Positions 1 to 5,688 of a stretch of DNA of 8,424 bases are shown in pieces (position 1 is the stretch's first letter; each line of letters opens with the position of its first letter). The notes beneath the pieces were generated by a model, which had not been told where the DNA came from, did not search any database, and was given only the letters and a program-made list of their open reading frames with translations. The stretch is from the NCBI GenBank assembly GCA_003979035.1, contig RXOA01000051.1:1-8424 (forward strand), read 5' to 3'. The translations under genes and the position numbers were made by a program. This stretch comes from Candidatus Bipolaricaulota bacterium. Its GTDB lineage: Bacteria > Bipolaricaulota > Bipolaricaulia > UBA7950 > UBA9294.

Positions 1-386
1 CGACGGAAGAACCGATCGAGTTCCACTGGTGTAACGGGATTGCTGGATTCGTTGACCTTGATCGGGATGTGTTCCCGGCCACGTTCGAGGATCGTTACGT
101 TGGTTCGTGTCTCTCCATGGGTCCACACAAAATTCGTCGTGACCCCTTCGTCGCGGAGATCACGAACGACCACGTGCCCCGTGTGGCCGGCGACAAACCC
201 CATCGCAACGCTTTCGACCTGGAGACGTCCCAGGAGGATCGAAACATTGATCCCCTTGCCTCCTGCGGATGTCAGACTCCGCGTTGCGCGCGTCAGAAAC
301 GAATCCTGTGCAACCTCGCCGATCTTGAGATGATCCACCCAGTAGATCTTGTCGATTGCCGGGCTGAGTGTAACGGTGATGATCAT
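1..386 (-). CDS. fruK: 1-phosphofructokinase-type PfkB sugar kinase (partial, N-terminal 128 residues)
   Basis: Only the N-terminal part is in the window; the gene runs off the left edge. The translation begins MIITVTLSPAIDK, the typical opening of the 1-phosphofructokinase / tagatose-6-phosphate kinase branch of the PfkB (ribokinase-like) family, with the substrate-contacting Asp at about residue 12. The PfkB glycine motif AGGKGINVS is at residues 41-49 and the family segment GETRTN at 91-96. Members phosphorylate fructose-1-phosphate or tagatose-6-phosphate with ATP in the cytoplasm. The C-terminal catalytic motif (GAGD) is outside the window, so substrate and integrity cannot be checked. 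The start is the ATG at 386; AAAGGAA sits 4 bases upstream, and the ATG overlaps the miaB stop (ATGA), which implies translational coupling. The family is secure; FruK rather than LacC or a related kinase is likely but not certain. Confidence 0.85.
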   Translation of the reverse strand, partial: MIITVTLSPAIDKIYWVDHLKIGEVAQDSFLTRATRSLTSAGGKGINVSILLGRLQVESVAMGFVAGHTGHVVVRDLRDEGVTTNFVWTHGETRTNVTILERGREHIPIKVNESSNPVTPVELDRFFR

Positions 387-1726
387 CTTGTTCCTTTCGG
401 GGCATTCGCCCCGGCAGCAATTGAAGCGAGGGCCGTCCCTTTCAATGCAGCTGCGGTGGCACCGGATACAACTGCGGTGACGAGCTGCCCAACTGTTCCG
501 TGTTGATTGAGGATCACGGTTCGATGGTCATCGCATCGGCCGTAGCTGAAGCCTTCCTTGGTCGTTCCCTCGATGAGGACATCCACCGACTTGCCGATCA
601 GCGCCCGGTTCGCGTCGATCGCAATTTGCCGCTGGAGATCGAGAACCTGATGAAGACGCCGGCGCCTGACATCCACTGGTACGGGATTCGGCATCGTCGC
701 GGCCCGGGTTCCGGGACGGGGCGAGAATGCGGCGACGAAGACCGATCCGAACTGCGCTTCCTCAAGCAAGCGGAGGCTGTCAGCGAAGTCGTCGTCTGTT
801 TCGCCGGGGAATCCGACGATCAAGTCCGTGGTGAGATTGATCCCGGGGATGATCGCACGCGACGCATGGACCGTCTCCAGGAATCGCTTGCGCGTATATC
901 CACGATTCATTGATGCGAGAATGCGATCGGATCCTGATTGGCACGCAAGATGAATGTGGTTGCAGATCTGGGGGTGAGCCGCGATGACCTCGAGGACTGC
1001 CGGCGTAATGTCTCGCGGATGAGAACTGGTGAAGCGAATCCGATACGGTCCGATGGCGGCAATTCGCTCCAGGAGTTCGGGAAAGCCGCCAAACTCCGGG
1101 CGATCAAAACCGTAGGAATCGACGTTCTGTCCGAGAAGAAGAATCTCAGGATGGCCTGCATCGACTGCCTGTCGGATTTCGCTGAAGATTCGCTCAGGGG
1201 GGCGGCTTCGCATCGGGCCGCGGGCAAACGGAACGATGCAGTATGAGCAGAAATTCGAGCAGCCTTCCGTGATCGTGATCATCGCCGTATTGCAGCGGGA
1301 TCGATGATGCGGAATCTCGTCAATCTCCCGATCCGGAGGGCTGAGGACTGACAGTCCGTCATCTCCGTGGCGGGCGGCGTTGATGAGCTCGGGAAGGGAA
1401 TCGTGGCCCGACGTTCCGAACACGAAATCGACTGCGGGGAAACGTTCGAGAAGACGTCTCCCCTTGACCTGGGACAGGCAGCCCCCGATACCCAGAAGAA
1501 TCGCGCGGGAATCTTTCAGCTTGTGGACGGCTCCGATCCGGCCGTAGACTTTTTCTTCCGCCTTCTGGCGTACAAGGCAGGTATTGAACAGCACGACATC
1601 GGCATCGCCCATCCGCTCGACAATCGTATAGCCTGCACGGAGCAATACGCCATGAATCCCCTCCGATTGGTGGAGGTTCATCTGGCAGCCCCATGTCTCG
1701 ACATACACGCGCGGCGGAATCTCCAT
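383..1726 (-). CDS. miaB: tRNA-2-methylthio-N6-dimethylallyladenosine synthase MiaB
   Basis: Radical-SAM methylthiotransferase that adds a 2-methylthio group to isopentenyl-A37 of tRNAs reading UNN codons. The 447-residue length is normal for MiaB. Numbered from the ATG at 1726, the N-terminal UPF0004 domain has TWGCQMN with C14, then C50 (NTCLVR) and C83 (GIGGC) as ligands of the auxiliary 4Fe-4S cluster. The radical-SAM CxxxCxxC is C156, C160 and C163. MiaB-typical blocks LLGQNVDSYG, HLACQSGSD and MNRGYTR follow, and a C-terminal TRAM domain spans about residues 375-433. The reading frame stays open to a TTG at 1765, but that TTG is part of a good -35 box and the family normally starts just before the TWGCQMN block, so ATG 1726 is chosen. 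The gene overlaps the kinase gene by 4 bases. It is divergent from the lptF-lptD fusion. Confidence 0.93.
   Translation of the reverse strand: MEIPPRVYVETWGCQMNLHQSEGIHGVLLRAGYTIVERMGDADVVLFNTCLVRQKAEEKVYGRIGAVHKLKDSRAILLGIGGCLSQVKGRRLLERFPAVDFVFGTSGHDSLPELINAARHGDDGLSVLSPPDREIDEIPHHRSRCNTAMITITEGCSNFCSYCIVPFARGPMRSRPPERIFSEIRQAVDAGHPEILLLGQNVDSYGFDRPEFGGFPELLERIAAIGPYRIRFTSSHPRDITPAVLEVIAAHPQICNHIHLACQSGSDRILASMNRGYTRKRFLETVHASRAIIPGINLTTDLIVGFPGETDDDFADSLRLLEEAQFGSVFVAAFSPRPGTRAATMPNPVPVDVRRRRLHQVLDLQRQIAIDANRALIGKSVDVLIEGTTKEGFSYGRCDDHRTVILNQHGTVGQLVTAVVSGATAAALKGTALASIAAGANAPKGTR
391..397 (-). promoter_or_regulatory. Ribosome-binding site of the fruK-like gene inside the miaB 3' end
   Basis: On the minus strand AAAGGAA lies 4 bases before the ATG at 386. 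It is embedded in the last codons of miaB, so ribosomes finishing miaB could reinitiate on the kinase gene. Confidence 0.55.
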
Positions 1727-1736
1727 TTCGAAGCCC

Positions 1737-1765
1737 ACTATACCGAAAGGTAGCGGATCGGTCAA
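1737..1765 (-). promoter_or_regulatory. Sigma70-like promoter of miaB, giving a near-leaderless mRNA
   Basis: Reading the minus strand: TTGACC (1765-1760, 5 of 6 matches to TTGACA), 17-base spacer, TATAGT (1742-1737, 5 of 6 matches to TATAAT). The expected transcription start is about 1729-1731, only 3-5 bases before the ATG at 1726. No Shine-Dalgarno sequence precedes that ATG. The promoter is seen in sequence; leaderless initiation is inferred. Confidence 0.6.
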
Positions 1766-1836
1766 TCGCTGATCCAGTGGGTGTTATCCCCTTCACGAGA
1801 AATGGCCTTGTTGCAGCGAGATCGCGACGGATTGGG

Positions 1837-1842
1837 TATGAT
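1837..1842 (+). promoter_or_regulatory. Candidate -10 box of the lptF-lptD fusion gene
   Basis: TATGAT ends 8 bases before the ATG at 1851, the spacing expected of a -10 element for a leaderless transcript. An in-frame TGA at 1839-1841 rules out an earlier start, and there is no Shine-Dalgarno sequence in the intervening bases (TCGAACGAG touches the ATG). No good -35 is present at 16-18 bases; the nearest resemblance is TTGCAG at 1811-1816 with a 20-base spacer. The call is therefore tentative. Confidence 0.4.
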
Positions 1843-1850
1843 CGAACGAG

Positions 1851-4800
1851 ATGCGATTCAGACGCTGTGATCGATATCTTCTCCGTGAGGTTGCCGGGCC
1901 GTTCGTCGTCGCGGCAGTGGCGCTGTATTTGTTTATCGTCCTGAGTCTTGTTCTGAGCCTTTCCGATTTGATGGTCGATCGTGGAGCAGGGATCGGGACA
2001 TTGTTGCGGCTGCTGGTGCTGAAGAGCCCGGTGATGCTTGTTCTGGCGCTTCCGGTGTCGGGGTTGTTCGCGATGTTTCTTGGCTTGGGACGATTGGCGC
2101 ACGATCGTGAGATCCTGGCATTCCAAGCAGCCGGCGTTTCGCTTCGCCGGTTGACGATTCCGCTCATCCTGTTTGCGGCGGCCGTTTCAGTCGGCGATTT
2201 TGCGCTCTACAATTGGGGGGTTCCTTCTTCGGAACAGAAGTACCAGGAGGTTCTGCAGGGGGTGATCTACCGCAGCGGGATCCCCTCCATCAGGTCGAAC
2301 ACGTTCTTCTCCGGTCCCAATGGAGAGGTGTATTTCGTTCGTCAATACGACGAAAGCGACAACTCGTTGCGCGATATTGTCATCTACGACGTACAAGGGC
2401 GGCTTGTTCCTCAGGCCGAAGCGGATCTGTTGATCGTGACCGCCGAACGGGGCGAGTGGCATGAGGCATCCTGGAAGCTCGGCGCAGGGCGTGCGTACGG
2501 ATATGACGAGGCGGGGGTGCTTCTATACACGGGAACGTTCGCGGGACTGGACGTGCCCTTGGATCTCGAACCATCCGGGATCTACGCGTCGTCTCGGCCG
2601 GCGACGGCGATGTCGATGGGCGAACTTAACGCGCAGATCGGGCTGCAGCGAGGACGAGGGATCGATCCTTCGTCGTTGGAGATCGAGTACCACCGGAAGA
2701 TGGCGGTTCCGCTTGCATCCATTGTGTTTGTCTTGCTTGGAGCGTCTCTGGCACTCATCTACGGGTGGAAGAGTCGCGGCACGGGGATTGCCATCAGTTT
2801 CATCCTCGTGGGAGCTTATCAGGGATTCTACGTATGGATGGGATCTCTCGGCGGCGGTGGCGTGGTCGCTCCATGGCTGGCGGCATGGCTCCCGAACATC
2901 GTATTCGGCGCGATGGCGGTGGGCATCTTCTTGGGATTGGATCGATTCGGGCCGCGTGATTTCTTGCGCAAGCTTCGCCGAGTGGTTCCGTTCTTCTCGC
3001 TCCTTGCGATCTTGGTGGCGGCGATTCCATTGGCCGGGCAAGAGACGATCGGGGTCCGCGCCGATACCCTCGCGGTGAGCGCGGATGGGCGTACCTTCAC
3101 GGCGCAAGGCTCGGTGGAAGTCATGCTCGGCGAGACATTGTTTCAGGCCGACCGGATTGGCGGGGAAGAGACCGCCGATGGTGAATGGCGCCTCGAGGGA
3201 GAGGGAAATGTCCGATTCGCCGATGCGAACGGCCTTGGGCTATTCGCGGAGCAGGCGATGATTGGCGTCGCTCGCGACACGGGGGGCTGGCATCCGATCG
3301 AGGGTTCGATTGCCGGTTTCGAGCTGCGCGGAGAGTTCGTGAATTCCGCGGGCGCCGGCCAAGTGTTGTGGGTGCGAGGGGCTTCGGGCGAGCTGCTGTT
3401 CTCTGAGGATGGCGAGATCGAGCGGATTGTCGTGTCGATGGCTCAGTTCTCGACATGCGAGCAGTGTGTCTCATGCGACGTGGGCGGGGACTACTCGTTT
3501 GAGGCGCAGCCGTACGCGCTTCGCGCAAGAGAAGTCACTTTCTATCCCGATCGGTTGATCCTCGCCGCTCAAGTCACGGGATACCTGTTCGGCCTGCCGG
3601 TCATCTGGGTTCCTGCCTATGTTCAGCCCCTTGAGGAAACGCTTGCAAGTCCGCTGTTCCCTGCCATCGGACGTGATGCCTTGCGCGGCTGGTACCTCAA
3701 GTGGAACGTGCCGTTCTTCTTTTCCGACGAAGCCTACGGCGTGATTCTGTTCGATCTATTCGGAGGGGTGAGCCAGATCGGCTTCGGTGGCGAGTTCCGA
3801 TATACCGGAGAGCAGCACGATGCGCGGTTGGCCGGATACGCGTTTCCGGCGGGAGAACAGGATTCGATCTACACCTTCGAATTCGGCGATACGTTCGAGC
3901 TCGCGCAAGATTGGGAACTGGGAGCGGCTGTGGAGTATGAGCAGGAGGGCGTCAGCCGAACATTGGATTACCAGGCAAGCCTCGCCGGGCCGATGGCTGG
4001 TGGGACGCTGGAGTTGGTTGCGGCCCGCGAGCGTGTCATCGGTGACGATGGAGAAGAGATCCGGGTCACCGACCGCCTCCCTGAGTTGACGTTTGCCGGT
4101 GCGGGTTGGCCGCTGGGCCCGGTCACGCTGATCCCGGTGGCCAGCGCGGGATTCCTGAGCGAGGCATCGCCCGCAGATGCGGAGAGCGATGTGGAGCGCC
4201 GGGTGGAGGTCGTGCGTGCGCGTGCCGGCACGGCAGTGAAAACGGATCCGTTCTCCGTGCTGTGGTTTGAAGTGCGGCCCGGAATTGACTGGGAATTCGA
4301 TCAGTACTGGATCGGCGGCGCGGGACAGCGTCGGAGCACGCTTCAGCTTGCTGCGCGCGCCGAATCCGCATGGGGGATTCTTCTCGATTACAGGCTGGTT
4401 CATGTGTGGGGCGAGAGTCCACTGGTGGCCGACGGACAGACCCGTCAGCACAAACTTCGGGTGGACTTGCTCCGCGAAGACGGTGCCGGTTTCGATCTGC
4501 GGCTTACCGGCGGCGTCGACCTCGCCGGGCTTGAGCCGCTGCCGGTCGAATTCGATGCAACGTGGCGAAGCGATTGGGCCACAGGGCAGTCGGCCGTCGT
4601 CAATGCGTCGGCGAGCTACTCCCTGGAGGAGATCGCGATGGACAAGATCGAGGTTTCATCCGAGTGGATCGAGCGGGACGGATGGCGGGCCGCGGCATCG
4701 TCGGGGATGGATGTCGCCCAAGGAGAATGGTTGCCGCTAACGTGGTCGGTTGATGGTGAAAGCCGTGCGGGATGGTGGAGCGTATCGTCGCTTGGGGAAT

Positions 4801-5366
4801 TCGATCCGAACACGACGAGGATCGCTCGCGCCGAGCTCTCAATGGACGTGAGCGTGGCTGAGCTTCGGCGGGTCTTGATGGGGGGAGAGACGCCCCTTCT
4901 TACCGAGGACCAGAACCAGGGCCAGGATCAAGACCGAGATCGAGATCAAGATCTTGATCTCGATGTCGGAAGGGTCGATCCGGCTCCGGATTCGAGCGGC
5001 AGGAGAGATGTCGAGCCGCCGGCAGCGACCGCGGAAGAGGACGTTCGGTTGACAGCCTTCCGCGACATCGACATTGAGCTTGTCTCCTGGTCGGTCGAGT
5101 TCCGTGCCGGCACCTGGGAATTCACGGGGCGGATCGAGCTGCGCACGCTCGATCGGTGGGGAGCTTCGCTGGGCGGCCGCTGGACATCTCTTGCCGACGG
5201 GGTGTTCACGCCGGAGGTTGGCGTGTTCCGCGAGTTCTCGAACTGCCTGCGCATCGGAATCGAGTCGACACGGGCGACGACGTGGCTGTACATCTCGATT
5301 CAAGCGTTCCCCGAAGCCGTCTTGCGCTATGCGCCGTTGCAGGGAGACGTGGAGATCGGCTCTTGA
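1851..5366 (+). CDS. LptF-type permease fused to full-length LptD-type outer-membrane LPS-assembly protein
   Basis: One 1171-residue frame with two complete halves. Residues 1-370 are an LptF/LptG (YjgP/YjgQ) permease: RYLLREVAGPF start, membrane segments at about 15-37, 55-80, 101-120, 284-304, 311-331 and 341-363, the motif DREILAFQAAGVS (85-97), a periplasmic jellyroll at about 125-275, and EYHRKMAVPLASIVFVLLG (279-297). Residues 371-397 resemble a signal peptide. Residues about 397-530 are an OstA/LptA-like jellyroll (ADTLAVSADG, TAQGSVEV). From 534 the LptD hallmarks appear: STC, ALRAREVTFYP, GLPVIWVPAY and VPFFFS, then a beta-rich barrel to the C-terminus with a late Cys (C1132). LptF extracts LPS at the inner membrane with LptB and LptG; LptD inserts it in the outer membrane. 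The halves match normal LptF and LptD lengths. ATG 1851 is forced by an upstream in-frame stop. Domain calls are strong. Whether the product is cleaved, and whether LptF or LptG is the better name, is open. Confidence 0.9.
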   Translation: MRFRRCDRYLLREVAGPFVVAAVALYLFIVLSLVLSLSDLMVDRGAGIGTLLRLLVLKSPVMLVLALPVSGLFAMFLGLGRLAHDREILAFQAAGVSLRRLTIPLILFAAAVSVGDFALYNWGVPSSEQKYQEVLQGVIYRSGIPSIRSNTFFSGPNGEVYFVRQYDESDNSLRDIVIYDVQGRLVPQAEADLLIVTAERGEWHEASWKLGAGRAYGYDEAGVLLYTGTFAGLDVPLDLEPSGIYASSRPATAMSMGELNAQIGLQRGRGIDPSSLEIEYHRKMAVPLASIVFVLLGASLALIYGWKSRGTGIAISFILVGAYQGFYVWMGSLGGGGVVAPWLAAWLPNIVFGAMAVGIFLGLDRFGPRDFLRKLRRVVPFFSLLAILVAAIPLAGQETIGVRADTLAVSADGRTFTAQGSVEVMLGETLFQADRIGGEETADGEWRLEGEGNVRFADANGLGLFAEQAMIGVARDTGGWHPIEGSIAGFELRGEFVNSAGAGQVLWVRGASGELLFSEDGEIERIVVSMAQFSTCEQCVSCDVGGDYSFEAQPYALRAREVTFYPDRLILAAQVTGYLFGLPVIWVPAYVQPLEETLASPLFPAIGRDALRGWYLKWNVPFFFSDEAYGVILFDLFGGVSQIGFGGEFRYTGEQHDARLAGYAFPAGEQDSIYTFEFGDTFELAQDWELGAAVEYEQEGVSRTLDYQASLAGPMAGGTLELVAARERVIGDDGEEIRVTDRLPELTFAGAGWPLGPVTLIPVASAGFLSEASPADAESDVERRVEVVRARAGTAVKTDPFSVLWFEVRPGIDWEFDQYWIGGAGQRRSTLQLAARAESAWGILLDYRLVHVWGESPLVADGQTRQHKLRVDLLREDGAGFDLRLTGGVDLAGLEPLPVEFDATWRSDWATGQSAVVNASASYSLEEIAMDKIEVSSEWIERDGWRAAASSGMDVAQGEWLPLTWSVDGESRAGWWSVSSLGEFDPNTTRIARAELSMDVSVAELRRVLMGGETPLLTEDQNQGQDQDRDRDQDLDLDVGRVDPAPDSSGRRDVEPPAATAEEDVRLTAFRDIDIELVSWSVEFRAGTWEFTGRIELRTLDRWGASLGGRWTSLADGVFTPEVGVFREFSNCLRIGIESTRATTWLYISIQAFPEAVLRYAPLQGDVEIGS
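2961..3041 (+). other. Signal-peptide-like / seventh membrane segment at the LptF-LptD junction
   Basis: Residues 371-397 of the fusion. A basic stretch FLRKLRR (371-377) precedes a hydrophobic run from V378 to about A395, followed by GQE and then the OstA-like domain. This is how a free LptD would begin. Because LptF ends in the cytoplasm, the segment would cross to the periplasm with correct topology. There is no ideal A-x-A cleavage site; PLAG before QE is the nearest. In-frame TTG (2964) and GTG (2982) codons could serve as internal starts, but neither has a Shine-Dalgarno sequence. Confidence 0.6.
4908..4967 (+). repeat. Hexanucleotide-period tract coding ten Asp/Gln-type dipeptides
   Basis: Ten successive six-base units code for DQ, NQ, GQ, DQ, DR, DR, DQ, DL, DL and DV (residues 1020-1039 of the fusion). 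Many units are GATCRA or close variants, so the tract looks like a degenerated in-frame simple repeat. It sits in a hydrophilic, Pro/Asp/Glu-rich insert (about residues 1010-1067) between predicted barrel strands, probably a loop. Confidence 0.75.
4934..4969 (+). repeat. Long palindrome: perfect 26 bp core (4939-4964) inside coding sequence
   Basis: The core is a perfect inverted repeat with 13-base arms (ATCGAGATCAAGA and its complement) and no spacer, centred between 4951 and 4952. After one G/G mismatch (4938 and 4965) four more pairs extend it to 4934-4969. In RNA it could form a hairpin with a GATC loop. It overlaps the hexanucleotide tract but is more exact than the tract's periodicity requires. 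Confidence 0.85.
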
Positions 5367-5399
5367 TCGGGCACGACGCGGAGAAGGGAGAATTGTCCG

Positions 5400-5465
5400 A
5401 TGGTTGTAGATGCGACACCGCTTCGCTTCAATGGACATGAGTTGAGTGACGGGGGGAGTTCATGA
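5400..5465 (+). CDS. Possible 21-residue leader-like small ORF
   Basis: ATG at 5400 is preceded by GAAGGGAG (5383-5390) at a 9-base distance and follows the fusion gene's stop by 33 bases. It codes for a hydrophilic peptide starting MVVDATPLRF and ending DGGSS. Its TGA overlaps the ATG of the next small ORF (ATGA, 5462-5465), the same coupling style seen between miaB and the kinase gene. I do not recognise the peptide. Chance occurrence is quite possible at this length. Confidence 0.22.
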   Translation: MVVDATPLRFNGHELSDGGSS

Positions 5466-5563
5466 CAAGTCCCGACTTAAGTTGGTTCGTTTGGCTGTTG
5501 GTTGGCTTGATCGTCGCTGCAAACGTCTTTGCGGGACCCTGCGCCGGCGGCACATGTCCGTGA
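5462..5563 (+). CDS. Possible 33-residue secreted or membrane mini-protein with two cysteines
   Basis: The ATG is preceded by a G-rich Shine-Dalgarno-like GGGGGGAG (5451-5458, 3 bases away). The peptide has a short polar start (MTSPDLS), a hydrophobic helix at about residues 8-24 (WFVWLLVGLIVAANVFA) and a tail GPCAGGTCP with Cys27 and Cys32. It could be a one-helix membrane peptide. Alternatively, cleavage after VFA would release a nine-residue Cys-x4-Cys peptide. It follows the fusion gene on the same strand and overlaps the preceding 21-codon frame by 4 bases. I recognise no family. It is supported only by the start context and the non-random hydrophobic layout. Confidence 0.38.
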   Translation: MTSPDLSWFVWLLVGLIVAANVFAGPCAGGTCP

Positions 5564-5688
5564 ATCGCGGGCTTTCCGCGCACCCTAGGGCAACAGTGCA
5601 AACCTGGACTCGGGGCGAAAAATCCGATTCGCGGGTCCGGACAGGATAGGCCGCAAGATCAAGCCGCCGGGGTCAGGGTAGGGGAAGC
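5564..5688. other. Convergent intergenic gap with weak hairpins, no clear terminator
   Basis: The whole gap between the fusion gene and clpP is 5367-5688; apart from the two small ORFs nothing coding is visible. The most structured piece is 5606-5638: GGAC (5606-5609) pairs with GTCC (5635-5638) and GCGAA (5615-5619) with TTCGC (5628-5632), leaving an 8-base loop. A smaller hairpin CGCGG/CCGCG is at 5566-5580. Neither is followed by a T-run on either strand, so a standard intrinsic terminator is not evident. Confidence 0.35.

Noticed and set aside
69..506. 145-codon plus-strand frame across the fruK/miaB junction
   Set aside because: It is antisense to two recognised genes, with no domain and no ribosome site.
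1727..1765. TTG at 1765 as the miaB start, adding 13 residues
   Set aside because: The TTG is part of a TTGACC -35 box with a correctly spaced TATAGT; there is no ribosome site; MiaB proteins normally begin close to the TWGCQMN block.
2964..2984. Internal start codons (TTG 2964, GTG 2982) that would make LptD a separate gene product
   Set aside because: Neither has a Shine-Dalgarno sequence or a -10 box at leaderless spacing, and there is no stop between the halves. The idea stays possible but is not supported enough to annotate.
2523..3107. 194-codon open frame on the minus strand opposite the fusion gene
   Set aside because: The composition is Arg/His/Pro-rich with no recognisable domain, and it lies wholly antisense to well-supported LptF coding; it is a shadow of GC-rich codons.
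3756..4451. 231-codon minus-strand open frame opposite the LptD barrel
   Set aside because: It has no motifs, start context or family resemblance; it is explained by the complementary strand of real coding sequence.
5446..5649. 67-codon GTG-started frame in the convergent gap
   Set aside because: It has Arg-rich shadow-like composition and no suitable ribosome site; the 33-residue frame in the same place has a better start context and a sensible hydrophobic layout.
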